A stretch of 64,000 bases of DNA from Isoetes taiwanensis. Taxonomy: Eukaryota > Streptophyta > Lycopodiopsida > Isoetales > Isoetaceae. The position numbers and the translations under genes are program-made. This document shows positions 33,044 to 45,149 of the stretch, piece by piece; within the stretch, counting starts at the first letter, position 1, and the number at the start of each line of letters is the position of its first letter. The stretch covers positions 20,927,959 to 20,991,958 of the forward strand of contig JAJEKV010000008.1 in NCBI GenBank assembly GCA_021234155.1, in the 5' to 3' direction. Under the pieces are notes generated by a model. That model worked only from the letters and a program-made list of their open reading frames with translations, was not told the DNA's origin and did no database searches.

Positions 33044-33906
33044 CTACCATTTGAAAACATGTTTCAGATCTGCATATTTTTGCATCAAGCAATAGCCACT
33101 GTGAAGAGGCAAAGTGCATATCAGGTCTATAACTTTCCATTCTGGTCTATACCATATCACAGCTCCCCCTATCATAACCCCAATGCTATGAATCAAATCA
33201 CCTAAGACATGCAAATAAGCACCTCTCACATTTTATGTTCTCTTTAGAATGCGAACCATTTCCTTTTACATCTGTGTCAAGCTTTATACTTTGAGAATGT
33301 CTAAGAGCTTTAGCAATGTCGGTTTCCCTCTCCATGCTAGAGATGCAAACACAAACACCAGAAACAGCCTTGCATCTACAGTAAAGATCATCATGCTGAT
33401 TTCCAAGAACTTCCCCTTGTACATACTCACGCTCGTGCTGATGATCATGATTATAGTCATAGTTGTGATCATAATCGTGATTGTGACCAGATTCATACTT
33501 GCACTTGTTTTGATCGTGTTTTTGCTGGTGCCTAGGCCTGCTGCCATCACCAGACAAATGCTCGTCATGACTGTGCTCATTATGAGCATGACTATGTCCA
33601 GCATGCTCAGTCTCGCCATGGTCGTGCCTGTGTCCATGCTCATGCCCCAAAATAGCCATCATTACAATATTTACAACCAAGCCAAATGTGGCAATCAAAA
33701 ACATAAGTTTTGCATTCACAGGCTCAAAGTTACTGACTATCCTGTCAATTGCTTTGTAAACAATGATGCCTGCAAAGAGAGAAATGGCAAAACCAGCAAC
33801 ATCAGAAAATAAACGTGCAGCGTCTGTAAGAACAGCAAGGCTGCTGGATAGGATTCCCCTTGCACTCTCTCAGACATAAAAACTAAACAGAATATGACAA
33901 CCCAGG
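33044..33906 (-). pseudogene. MTP1-like zinc transporter (CDF family) pseudogene, copy B
   Basis: This has the same defects as copy A: frameshifts after 'VVIFCLVFMSERVQG' and before '[10 protein letters not shown]', the missing TM3 block, and Arg for His in TM2. They therefore predate the duplication or reflect the true gene in both copies. Copy B keeps the ancestral-looking 'LTDAAR' where copy A reads LIDAAR. The TM5 HxxxD site (HVLGD) is intact. No intron separates the readable blocks except possibly upstream of TM1. Confidence 0.82.
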
Positions 33907-34099
33907 TCAGCTTATTTTAGATGTTTTTAGCTCATGCTCATCTTGACCTTGGCCATCTGATAGTTCACATCCTCCACTACACATCAAAAACCCATTTCTT
34001 TTGCCTACTTCGCTTGAACTATAATCAGTACAAATCCAATCTAAGAATTTAAGCTAACTTTAGCATGTTAAATTTTGAAAAGGGAAAACTTTTTCTTAC

Positions 34100-34440
34100 C
34101 TGATATTCTGCGAGAAGACACAGCTATCGGGTTGTTGTTCTTGGCTAAGCAAAGGAAGCCGCATCTGCTCATGATGTAAATAGTTGCCATTCCGTGATTT
34201 TCGAGAGTGTCAAACTCATACCATACTCATGCCATAAGAAAAGAAAGAATGTTAAACTCATACGCAAGAGCAAAATCTTGCAACAATGATTCGATCATGA
34301 ATCTAGAGGCCACTTACCTGCCCAATCTTGCTTTGTTCTAGCCAACAGCTAATAAAAAACAATCCAATAAAAGCTCCTGTGATAATATAGACCTTAGGTA
34401 ATGATCTGTTAGGGCTAAATACACAGTTTGTTAGAACATC
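34100..34440 (-). other. Exon-like segments with GT donors, copy B
   Basis: Two minus-strand open segments end in good donors. One ends 'CWLEQSKIGQ' before GTAAGT at 34317-34311 and contains a hydrophobic 'VYIITGAFIGLFFI' run. The other ends 'NNNPIAVSSRRIS' before GTAAG at 34099-34095. They could be 5' exons of the MTP1-like gene or of another membrane-protein gene. I cannot identify them and acceptors are weak. Confidence 0.3.
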
Positions 34441-35042
34441 ACCGAAAAACAGAGAGTATGAGCAATCATGGTATGGCATAGGCAGACATATGTGCTCCAT
34501 ATGTTTTCCTCAAGTATTTGGAGCCCTGAGCTTCTTCTGACCTGAAGAAATCGAAGTAAAACGAAGACAAATAATTCACGAGGAAAACCTTACAACAACG
34601 AAAGGATCCTCGGCCAATTAGATATGCATCCCCACAGCCATATAGACGTCATCCATGCTCATGTAGTGACCGAATTGCACACAGAAGAAGCAAGCATCAT
34701 ATATAAAGCTTTCACGTAGATGGGGCTGAAGAAAATTCAACCGGAATTTCACAAAAATACGCAAGAGACAAACTACTCCTATTTCTAATCTATGACAGAT
34801 GTTATCTAACATGGTCGGCAAATCCACGATGTCCTCCATCTGTTCATCGTGGCATACGCATGTCGGATTGGAAGGGGCGAAATCAGAAAGGGGCAAAATC
34901 GAAATCCTAAGAAAATTTTCCCGATTTTTGGCAAATCGGAATTGTTTTCCGGCCACCAAAACCCTCGAAATCTTAGGAAATCAAGTTAAAGAAAAAATCT
35001 AAAAAGTTTTTGGGGTGCCAGAAAAACCGAATTTAAACAAGA

Positions 35043-35453
35043 TATGTGCAACATTGATAATTATTTTATCTCTTATTCCATAAATTTGTTGCAAAAATCA
35101 TTTGAGAGACTCTAAACTATAGAATATGCGAGGGTGGAGCCGCTTCAAGAAGCATGCGACTAGTTGTGTTAGTTTGAGAAATGTTACACAGAGCATATTA
35201 GGCCCAGATAAAATGCTTTTATGGTTTGAACAAGAATGCTAAATCACCGGATAATTGTTTGATTTCTAAATGTTCTTATTTATGCCTTGGATAGGAAATG
35301 CACACTCAGAACTTTAAACCGTGTATAGATTTTTTTATTTTGAATATCATGCAACTAGTTTATACTATGTAGATATTTCTAAGTGTTCTTCTTTTTGAAT
35401 GATGTATACTCAGAACTTTGAATTGTGAATAAATTATCTAAATATTATAGAAA
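35043..35453. repeat. 0.4 kb repeat X, right copy (B)
   Basis: This is the copy B counterpart of 15890-16314, shorter by a 12-bp deletion near 35403. Confidence 0.75.
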
Positions 35454-35485
35454 TTCTAGTACTACGTATATATTAATATTATATT

Positions 35486-36238
35486 GGAAAAAGCTACAAA
35501 ATGCCCTTATATTTTGACAACTTTCATCAGATATCCCTAACTTTTTCATTACTTCGCCAAATGCCCATGATCAACGTATATCCTTTTGTAACATTTCACA
35601 TTTCACAAAGTGCCCTCTAGTTTTTCATATTTAACAGAATGCCCTTTTACAACAGATATTTTTCGGCGCCGGCCGATGCCTACTTTTGAGCATGTTTTCT
35701 CAAAAAGAAAAAGGAAAACACAGGAGAAACCTGCTTATGATCGAAACTTATTCTGCTTCATCCATTGTTTGCTTGTCCATCGATTTTTGCTCAAAGGCTC
35801 TCTTTTTCCAATTTTTTCTAAAGGATCAATCTCTCACAATTCTGAAGCCTTTTTACTCACTTGCTACTCTAAAAGCTATTAGGGAGATCATGCACCCCGT
35901 TATTGTTCCTATTGTTCTGGGTACGATGTTTTCTCCAGCAAGAACACCATGTTGTTCAAGGGCATTTCAATACTTTGCTTATAATTGAAGGCTATTTTGT
36001 AACCGCAACTTTTAAAATTTGAAAGAAAAACACAAGTTGGAGGTCTTAAAGGCATTTTGGGAATTTAAAAGAAACGTAAGGGCATTTGAGGAATTAACGT
36101 AAACCTTGAAGGCGTTCGAATAATTTTCAGAAATTCAAAATACATTACATGTTAACCAGGGGCATTTGGTGAAATTATGAAAAGTTAGGGGAATTTGGTG
36201 AAATTTATCAAAACATAAGGAAATTTTGTAGTTTTTCC
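35486..36238. mobile_element. Foldback MITE with long terminal inverted repeats, copy B
   Basis: This is almost identical to 16347-17099, including TATATT on both sides. A related single terminus lies at about 45333-45412, so this family has other members in the window. Confidence 0.7.
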
Positions 36239-37155
36239 TATATTGATATATTTCTAGGTTGGTTTTGAAGCTTCTAAATGTCCTTGAAATTTCTAGAAAA
36301 GACCAGAGACACAGAAAATGTTTTCGCATCGCTTTCTTTATTGTTCATTTTTGCATTGTCAATTCTGGACCTTTAGATTATGGGAAAGTCCATATAATCT
36401 TCCACATCAAAGGTCACTGGTTTTTGGACACTTAATTGTCTTGCACGAATCAATGGTGCAACGAGATTACAATGGGCAATAGTAAAGCTCTTGCATGAGT
36501 AGATTCATTGACGTACATGTGCAGTGACAATGTACAGATGTTTTAAGCTTTCCTTTCCTATTATTTCTTCTAAAAATACCTCTTCCTCTTACAACACATG
36601 CTTCAGAGATCACAAGAGATTGGTACACACCTAGCATTAAGAAAACCACACCCTATGTTCATAGTATTTACACGACTTCACACAAAACAAAATTACCTAG
36701 CACCAAAAACAAAGAAAAAATAGAAAATAGAAACCATCTTATATTATAGTGTTTTAGTGCAAGTATGTAATGGACCACGCCCTAATTTGAAGGGCAAAGA
36801 TCATCTGAGCCTAATCTGAAGGCAGAGATGTTTCACCTCTAGGTTTTTTTCTAGAGTTTTATTTCCTTCACCTTCACCTTCTCGGCTCCACCTTCTTTTG
36901 CTGCATTCCCCCGTCTTTTTTTTTTTTTTTTTGGCATTCTTCAAACCCTAACCCCTTTTCTTCATTGAGGGCATAGGTCTAAAATGCCTCGACCCACTGA
37001 GATGGATGCCCACACTATTCTGTGCATGTTGTAGAATCTTTTGGCGACCAAGATGGATGCATACACTGTTTTGTGCATGCTGTAGAATCTTCTGGCATCC
37101 AATTCGGTGGGTTGAAGCGGCTATGCAAGCGGACAACTATAGTGAAGTGACTTCT

Positions 37156-37462
37156 GTCAACACCACACATTCTTTTGACCTAATCAAGGTAGGATTGAAG
37201 CTCCAGATTGAACGAACATTAGCTTTGCAAAGCATCAGCATCATCATCCCTTAAAAAAAATGCTTCTGATTTTGTTCTTCAAGCTGAGAGTTCGTCTAAG
37301 GTATTAATTTTAGGGGTTTCTGCAATATCTTTGACTAGATTATGGCTGTATGATGTAATAAAGAGAAGATTGCAAGAAGAATAGTGTCCATATGTTGCAT
37401 TGCAGACTTGATTGCAGGTAATCCTGCAGATATAGCTTTGGTCAGAATGCAAGCTGATGGTA
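37156..37462 (+). pseudogene. Mitochondrial dicarboxylate carrier-like pseudogene, copy B
   Basis: This is essentially identical to the copy A remnant, with the same three carrier blocks and the same gaps, so it was already broken before the duplication. Confidence 0.65.
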
Positions 37463-37838
37463 AATTTCATATCGCTTGAGAAAATATTTTATTGGATTTC
37501 TGATGCATTGTTTTGTATGGTAAAGCATGAAAATATTAATTCCTTCTGAAGTAGATCATGAGGTCCAATTGATTAGAGGGACATGGTTGTTATTGCTGCA
37601 TTGGCAGGGTGCTGTTCGGTTGGCAGGGGACTACCCTGCATACTTTTAAGTTAGGTGCTCCTGACTTATTAATCAAGCTCCACTATTTCATAATGGGTTT
37701 TAGGAAACAAGACAATGCAAAGCAAGTAGAAGCTTGATCAGATGCAATAGAAGAAAAGAAATTTGCCATTGAGTTTTAAAGTTTTGCTTAAAGAGCTTCT
37801 GTATTCTGTTTCTTGCTATGATGCTCCACATTTCTCAG

Positions 37839-38051
37839 GATGATAATGCAAATGCAATGGTGCCTTTACTGGAGGGTTTTCAGCAGGATATTATAATAAA
37901 GGTAGGTTGTATCAAGAAAACATCACATGGCAATAAAAGCGAGTTTGATTTGGACCTTTATGTGTAATTGATTAGTTGAGTAAAGTAGCTGTTGTAGGAT
38001 GGGAGTCCTAAACCTACTGCATATGATTTCATGGATCGCGATAAGAAAGAA
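37839..38051 (+). other. Two exon-like segments with splice sites
   Basis: 37839-37901 is a 63-nt open segment (21 codons, 'MVPLLEGFQQDIIIK') between TTTCTCAG and G|GTAGGT. 37998-38051 is 54 nt (18 codons, 'DGSPKPTAYDFMDRDKKE') between GTTGTAG and GTATGC. Both are phase 0, so they would join cleanly, but I do not recognise the product. A diverged near-copy of the second segment follows at about 38107-38165. Confidence 0.35.
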
Positions 38052-38138
38052 GTATGCTTGAATTGTCTTCTATGTTGATATGTGACCGTGGCCAATTCTG
38101 CATATAATTTCCTAGATTAGGATGAGAAAGAAGTACGC

Positions 38139-38358
38139 TTGAAATGTCTTCTGTGCTGCTATGGAACTGGCAACAAAGAAATTGCTCGGGAATCAGTATT
38201 TGTTTTTTCCAGGAAAAACCAAGCTCTACACCAATCTATAAAGCCCTCAATTTTGCAAATATTGATAGAAACCCTCATATCTGGCAACTCCAGTGAAGAT
38301 AGAGGAACAATCTCTGAGGTCATTTGGATTCAAGTGTTTGAGATATTTGCCTTACGGG
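38139..38358 (+). other. Open segment ending at a GTAAGC donor
   Basis: The frame includes 'HQSIKPSILQILIETLISGN' and 'VIWIQVFEIFALR', helical in character, and ends next to a good donor at 38359. It may be a further exon of the same unidentified gene as 37839-38051. No domain is recognised. Confidence 0.3.
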
Positions 38359-38399
38359 TAAGCACAATATAAATTGCCTTTATTTCTTCTTAGTTATGG

Positions 38400-39221
38400 T
38401 TCACATGAGGAGAACAATATGGCTCTAGAGATACAAATTGGGTAGCCAAAGCATGCTTAAATTTTGCATCATTTATATGAACTTTAAACATAGAATATAT
38501 GTGTTTTTGTAGAGCTGGAGAATCTACTGTTAGATGTTAGAAAACAGGAATTAACAAAAAGATAACATTTATATCAGGTCGTTGTAAATGTGTTGTTTGC
38601 ATATAGGCGATTGTACCTATCATTAATCATAGCTATAAAAACAAGACATTGACCACTTCAATATGCTAAGATCCTGGATGCTTAAAAATACAATTAATAC
38701 ACATGTAACACGAATGTGATCATCACAATGTTTTTATGATATATTGCATGTATAATCATAGCTATTAACTTAAACCCAGCAACTTTGGGCACCTTAACTA
38801 TGTCCATATAATTCTATAATTCATGGTTAAATATGCTCAGCATTTGTCCATTTATTTTGTCCACATAAGTCATTGCTAGACATGCATGATGTTGGCATCT
38901 GTATTACCATTTTTGCAAGCATTATTGGAATGTAGATAATTGCAATATATCAACAAATGTTTTAAATAATTGTATCCCATCTTATATCGTATATGGGGTC
39001 TTATATCATATAAAATCTTTATAACGTTATATGCAAAAGCTTAAATGACAATGTATATATGACCTCCTAGGTTTTGATTTTCGCCCAAGCCTTGGAAGTT
39101 GTATTTTAAGGCTCCTTCCCATTGTAAGTGTTCCACCTGATTCATGGCTAGATATATAGTTGATGAAGCATCCTTCACATATGATGTCTAGATCCTTTTC
39201 TTGAAGTAGAGGTTTTTTTTT
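38400..39221. other. AT-rich non-coding stretch
   Basis: I see no coding sequence, structural RNA or repeat here. It is low-GC sequence typical of plant intergenic or intronic DNA. Confidence 0.5.
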
Positions 39222-39260
39222 TCCGTGGACGTTAAAAAAAACTATACTATATACTATACT
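39222..39260 (+). mobile_element. LINE-2 3'-end fragment with a different pentamer tail
   Basis: 'ccgtggacgttaaaaaaa' followed by (ACTAT)n matches the minus-strand LINE-2 end 'ccatggacgttaaaaaa' followed by (CTATT)n. Only the last tens of bases of the element remain here. The tail repeat unit differs from that of the copy at 30539-30585. Confidence 0.5.
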
Positions 39261-40600
39261 AATATGTATGAAATCATATTTTACAAAAACAACAATATCC
39301 AACCTTATGCCTCGGCAATGCTCGTCACTTTTTCTATCTCATGTTAGTGTCATGTCCTAATGGATCTGCATTTGCCCCTTTCATGTTACATGGCTTCATT
39401 TTGCAAATATTTTGTCAGAGAGTATTTGCCAAGATTACAGGTTTCAGAAATACAAATATCGAGGCAAACATTGAAGCGGAAACATTTACAGGTTTCCAGC
39501 TTATACCCAGCAACGCTGCGCACTGTAACTAGTGAAAATATAATTCTCTGGGCATGGAAGGGCAACCCCTCATGCGCAGCATCTTGTTTATGATTGCTGC
39601 GAAGATTTAAAGCCAAAAGTGATTTCTGAAGTGGAAAAGCAAAATAAGATGATAGTTTGTGCGTATCTTCTGGCCATTGATTTTGCTATTTTATTTTTAT
39701 CCGTTAGATGAGGCAGTTATTTTATCCCCTTTGATTTCTTTCACTATTTTATTTTGTTACCCAAAGAAGATCGGGGACTCTCCTTTCAGATGGATATCCC
39801 ACCCTACGCATTTCTTCTTTACAAATACCGGGACTGCATTATTTGGGGCCAAGACATTATTGATTATTGCAAATGTTTGTGCAAAGGACGATCGTGCATG
39901 CCTTTCATTGCAATAAATGAAAATACAGAATCCATAGAATATCTTTTTTTATGAATATTTAATATTTCAAAGCTTGAAGCAATGCCAGGCTACCCCTTAA
40001 TTCTGGCATTCTATGGTTGCTCCACTATCTCAGATAAAGGAGTTGCCATCACAATAGAGAGCATGAGAGCAACGATGCAGAAGAAGATAAAGAAAATTAT
40101 TTCGAGAATGCAAAAGAAACTGTCATCCTCATTGGAAACATAAGAGTTGCCAAGAATCTAGATGGCCGCTAGACTGGATTTGGAAACCTAGAAATGGCCT
40201 GCTTTCTTGAAGGTAAAGTTATCTTCCTTTCTCAAATGTTTTGATACTTGCTAGCTTGCTAGCTTGTGGGTATGAATCTTCAAATATTCTAGAAATGGCT
40301 TGTTTTCCTCAAGCTAAAACTTTTCTTTTTTTAAAAATTTGGGTAATTGTGAGGATGCATAGAAGATAGAACTCGAGCTGCATTCTTTGAACTCTGAATT
40401 ACGTATGGAATGTGGGTTGAAATGGCCTCTGCTTCAAAGCAAAGGGGTTCTTGCTTGCATGCAAGCTTTTGACTTTTCTGTATGTGCATAGAAATTGGGC
40501 ACACAGAAGGGAGAAGAAGGGTCTGATTTTGTCCGCTTTGATGAGAAAACTACCACCACCCTAAAAAGAGTTCTTTTATGGCTACTTAGCTACTGCAAGT
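39261..40600. other. Unassigned stretch
   Basis: Scattered short open frames have no recognisable domains. 'gcttgctagcttgctagc'-like tandem bits occur near 40250. Nothing named. Confidence 0.4.
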
Positions 40601-40639
40601 GGTCTAGATAAGTTCTCGTAGCCTAAGAAAAAGTAAAAG

Positions 40640-40812
40640 GCTGTTGAAACTGTAAATGTTGAAGAGATCAAAGCTAATGTTCTCTTAAATCCAACAAATA
40701 AAGTTCAGATTGTGCAAGATCCTGATCCTAGTTCAGTAGGAAAAGTAGAGTGCGCAAAAAGTAATGGAAGCTTTGATCCTACGCTATATTCAGTTCTTAA
40801 TACGGATGAATG
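40640..40812 (+). other. Short open segment of coding character, unidentified
   Basis: A 57-codon frame reads AVETVNVEEIKANVLLNPTN and continues 'KVQIVQDPDPSSVGKVE' before a TGA. Its composition is protein-like and it lacks low complexity, so it may be a gene fragment. I do not recognise it and see no clear splice sites. Confidence 0.25.
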
Positions 40813-43800
40813 AGAAGTTTATGGTTGCATTGAGTTCAAAGCTCATATTTTCTGTTGTAAATGAGCTTCTAAAAGACATGGGATACACTGGCAGTTTTGC
40901 ACTGCATTTTCTGGCTCTTTTAGTTTCTCAATATAATTTGCTATATGTATGAATGTAAATGGAATATAAATGGCGATTCTTTTAATGTCCTGAAGCATTT
41001 TTTTAAGCCCCAAATCTGAATTTGAAAGATATTGAGTATGGAGCACTATATTCATGCTTCAGGCAACACTTTTGCAGTATATTTTAAAGGCACCCATATA
41101 TATGAATTCCAATCAGATCTTAAGGCAGATCCTAATGCCGGAATGGCATATAACAATGGGAGAAGACCATATGCGAAAGACTATATGCTTTCTTCCTTTG
41201 TTTTCTATTGTACTAGGATTACAAGCGGGCCGTTTGCATCTGCGATTCAGCTATAAAAAAAATCCTTGGAGTAGATTTGATGGTAATGATGGGACCATTT
41301 GTTCGTGTGGCCGTTGCTTTCTTTGGAGCTTAGGGCTTTTTGGAATTTACTTTGTGAAAGACCGTTTCTTTTCAAAAAATTAGGTAGGTCTTCTTTTTCG
41401 AACTAACTTAAGAAATGCAGATCAAATATTCGTAAGGCAGTTTTGCAATTGAGGTAATGCATTGGATTCCAGTGTTTTCGTTTTGTGCAACTGGCCTTAT
41501 GCAGTTTTGTTTTACGTGCATTAGCCAGAGTTGCATCCTGGTCTTAAGTTCCTCTCAAAACAAATTGGCTTAGATTGTGTCCGTGTTTCTATTCTTTATG
41601 TTGCCTTATATGCAGAGTGTCCAACAAAAATCGTATCTATTGCATGCAATTATATACGAGTCTGCTAAATGAAACGTAGCATTTTTATGGTTTTTAAGAA
41701 CACCAAAAGAAGATTGTCATAAACCCATTTGGAATTATGTGTATAAAACATTGTGTTGCCGCGATAACATTTAAAACTCTTCTTTTTTAATAGCAGAGTT
41801 GCTGAATCAGTACAGACATTTCCCGTAAGCTCAAGCTCGTGGACTGCAAAGATCCTCCACCCGGTCCCTTCTCTAAAGCCATCCGAATTGAGAATTGAGA
41901 AGCCGTTGAAGCCCATTCCAAACGCGGGTCCAAATGATGATGAAGTGGTCACCGACAAATGGGCGCCAGACCCAATGTGTCCATACTTGCTACATTTCCA
42001 AAGAATGGTCCGGAGAGGAGAACCGTGGATGGCACAAACACCAACTTCTACTACGCAGAGGTCTTCGACCGGCCGAGAAAACCGGGGGGGGGGGGATTAG
42101 TTTTGAAAATGAAATAAAATGGCAATTATTGATTATTTAAATTGAAATAGGGGGGGAGTACAAATGTAACGGGCGCTTTTGAAGCGTGAACGGTCGGGGG
42201 CGGATAGGAACGGGCAATGGGCTTTCTTTGGGACGGAACAGGGGCATTTAACGCTTTGTCAGCCGTGGTACTCTGGTCTTGTGTCGGTGAGAGGAGCACT
42301 AATGATTAATGGTCTTGCCTGTCCGGATAAACCACCGGGATGGGGTCATGGATGCCCAAGCGGATGGCCATCACGGGCGCATGGATGGGCGGATGGCTAT
42401 GGGATGGGGGGCGATGGGATGTCCGAAAAAACCACCGGAAAAATGTCCGGAAAAACCGTATCCCGTTGTAGATATACGGGCGCCCATGTGTTTTCTCCTG
42501 TGGACCGGATTGATGCTCAGCAACTCGGTAGTGTCTGTAGACTTTTTGTTGTTCTAGTATTTTGTGTTCTTTCTGTCATTCGAAAACTGTAAACTGGTGA
42601 TCATGACTAGAAGTCCCTCTGGCCAGGAGTTGTGAATGGAAACGGAGGTATTGGGCCTCTTCTTTGTAAACCTGGCCATAGCAGAGAGTTTCTGATACCT
42701 AGAGAGTTTCGTCCTGTTGTAATCTTGTGTGTTCTCTCATTTGGCAATTGGGGTGATTTTTTCTGGGGCGTGCAAGGCATCAAAGGAGTTGTAAATCGAT
42801 GATCATGACCGGAAGGGCGTTTGGGCCTTTGTGCTCTTTCTTAGCATCTGATACACAGGAATTGTGGAGAGGAAGAGAAGAATTTGAAATCTGTGAAACC
42901 CACAAATTGTGATACCTGGAAACCTACAAATTGTGAATCCATAAAGAGAAGAATTGAGAGGTTATTCGGTTCCCGGTCATGGGAGCTCTCTTCTGATACT
43001 TACCAACCAGAGAAGCAATTGTGAACCGAGGGAGAAGGATTGGAGGGTCATTGGTGTCTGTTGAAGATGCATTCTGCAGAATTCACAGAGGGCACATAGC
43101 TCTAAGTAAACCCATTGTAAAACTTTGTTCAGATGTACTCTTAGATTGGATACTCGTTTTAATGCCATACTCTTACTTCTTATGCATTCAAATGAGAATT
43201 GGATACTCGTTTTAATGCCTCTGTAGGTGTCGATTTAGCAAGAGAAGGATGGAAGAGAGGCCTACTTGAAAAAGATTGTAAAATTGTGGATATTTTTTTG
43301 TGTGTAGAGCTATGCTTTGGAATTGCGTGTATATATTTTGTTTGTAAACATAAATATGGAATATATGTGGATATTTGTGCAATTTCGTTATGTAATGTGG
43401 TCTATTGTGGATAGTGACCTTAGGTTTTGGCTTTTGTTTTATTTGGCAAAAAATCATGAGGCGTTGGGGTACAATATGTGGAATATGCTCTCCATCCACG
43501 GCCCCCAAGAGTCCTCCATGAAAAAACCCATATCAGGAAAGAAAAATAGCAAAAAAATAACCAAAGAAATAATGAAAGAGATTTGAAAAAAAAATACAAA
43601 TTGATAAGCATTTCTTTTGCCGCACATGGATGCATCGAAAGTTTTTGTGGCAGTCTTGTACTTAATGGCGGATAGTACTTCAGACTCATATAGAAGAAAG
43701 AAAGATAATTTAAATTTGCCAGCATAGTATTTCTTAATATTATTTTTTGTAGTGATTGTCAAACTTTTTGGTGATGCTTGAACATTTATTATGTCTGAAT

Positions 43801-44585
43801 ATTACCACACAGGACTGAAGCTTCTTGATCATTTAACACCACTCACTGATATAATTCTCTCTAGAGCAAGTAGAACATTAGAATTCAATATCATAGTCAG
43901 ACTTCAACCTCTGAACCACACAAGCTACTTGCTAACCATTGATCTAAGGTTATCAAGCCACCAGTACCCAATTTGTGCATTGTTCCACAGCTGTACACAT
44001 TAGCACTAATGAGCTCTTTTTGCTCTCTTTCACAATGAAAACTGCACATAAACTAAAAGCTATCCCACTTGCAAAACTTCGCCCAATTGCAGATTGATAA
44101 TGGCCTCCTCTTCTTGAGCTCTTCAAGATTGTAAGAATTTTCCTGAAATCCAATGCTTGCTACTGCTTCTCTAAGATAAATAGCCTCTGCCCCTAACCAT
44201 TACATTAGAAAATGTGCCAGCGTTTAGGCCATTTCACCTAGCACATTATCTATAAAAAAAACATGCGTTAACAGTCCTAAAACCTTTTAGCATGAACCAA
44301 CAAGCATTAGCTTCAGCCACCAAGCATCACAAGAACTGGGTGGAGAAAAGGTAAAAAAAGAAAATAGTGCCCTGCAGACCCAACTAAAATAAAAAACGTC
44401 TCATTTTATTGGACACTATAGTTTTCAATATTCCATTTTAGTTTGATCGCCATCAACATATATTCCATACAAGGCCCAAAGACTTCAAGAAAAAAGTTAA
44501 AACGCAAAAAAGTTGTGTTTGGCTTTGCCTTAGCGCATTGACTAAAATGAAAAATCTGACGTCCTTCTACTGGTGGTTCCAAAAC
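40813..44585. other. Unassigned intergenic stretch
   Basis: No gene could be supported. Features of note are a run of 12 G at 42084-42095, a locally GC-rich patch at about 42160-42500, and a 22-bp exact direct repeat at 43145-43166 and 43198-43219. Several short open frames at 41.0-42.6 kb show no domain. Confidence 0.4.
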
Positions 44586-45149
44586 TTATGCAGATCTTCT
44601 GTTTTTTAAAGCATCTGCCTCCAGAAAAGCACAAACCTGCTCCACAACCTGCCTTCCTTTTGCACTATTCTGTTGAAACTTTTCAATACACCGCTGTTCG
44701 ATCTTCTCAGCCATAGAAGCCAAGGCAGACATCAATGTAACACACTTAATACTAGTTTCCTGCTTGAATAATGTCCAATTAGGGTTATCAGGGTGCGGTG
44801 TATACCAACATTTCTCTTCAACCTCTACAAAATCCTTCAGGGTAACATTTCTAGTGACCATTTCCATAACTTTATTACTAGGATCAACTGTAGATCTTTC
44901 AACACAGTGGCAAACTGTGGCACCAATAATACGTTGAAGCCACCAGGGCACAGGAGCATTAACTGTGACAATGCGAGTACTTTGAAGCTTACCTGTTTCT
45001 GAATCCAATCTTCTTGCAATTGTGTCCACCTCAAGAATGTGAGAAAGAAGAGGCCTGCGCTCTAGGTCTTGATACTTGCGCCAGTTTGCAAAGCTCACCC
45101 TCTCCCATGGATGCTTGTAGACATGCTCTTGCTTCAATCCTCGAACCAT
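44586..45149 (-). CDS. PRELI/MSF1 domain protein (Ups/PRELI-like lipid transfer)
   Basis: This complete, uninterrupted ORF of 187 codons covers a whole PRELI/MSF1 domain. It has the hallmark N-terminus MVRGLKQEHVYKHPWERV, then 'LSHILEVDTIARRLD', 'NVTLKDFVEVEEKCWYTPHP', 'QETSIKCVTLMSALASMAE' and a C-terminal helix ending 'VCAFLEADALKNRRSA'. Characterised relatives shuttle phosphatidic acid or phosphatidylserine across the mitochondrial intermembrane space with a TRIAP1/Mdm35 partner, supporting cardiolipin and PE synthesis; the role here is inferred from family. Length is typical. The ATG is fixed by the conserved N-terminus. No intron is seen. It may be an intronless gene or a retrocopy; no obvious poly-A remnant lies downstream. 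Confidence 0.92.
   Translation of the reverse strand: MVRGLKQEHVYKHPWERVSFANWRKYQDLERRPLLSHILEVDTIARRLDSETGKLQSTRIVTVNAPVPWWLQRIIGATVCHCVERSTVDPSNKVMEMVTRNVTLKDFVEVEEKCWYTPHPDNPNWTLFKQETSIKCVTLMSALASMAEKIEQRCIEKFQQNSAKGRQVVEQVCAFLEADALKNRRSA

Larger units (their letters stand above)
18619..37757. repeat. Tandem segmental duplication, copy B
   Basis: This is the second, better preserved copy of the unit. Its left edge joins the end of copy A directly at 18619-18623. Its right edge is GAAAA at 37753-37757, after which the sequence is unique. Its LINE is full length with long open ORFs. Length-variable poly-T runs, a 33-nt in-frame indel in the gag-like ORF and scattered C/T differences separate it from copy A. 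Confidence 0.9.

Noticed and set aside
41888-42140. Pro/Asn-rich short frames before the poly-G run
   Set aside because: They are too short, without splice support or a recognisable domain.
42179-42592. 137-codon ORF in the GC-rich patch at 42.2-42.6 kb
   Set aside because: It has Gly/Asp/Met-rich composition from repeated 'gatgg' and 'ggatg' words, no domain, and a second similar frame overlapping it; probably not coding.
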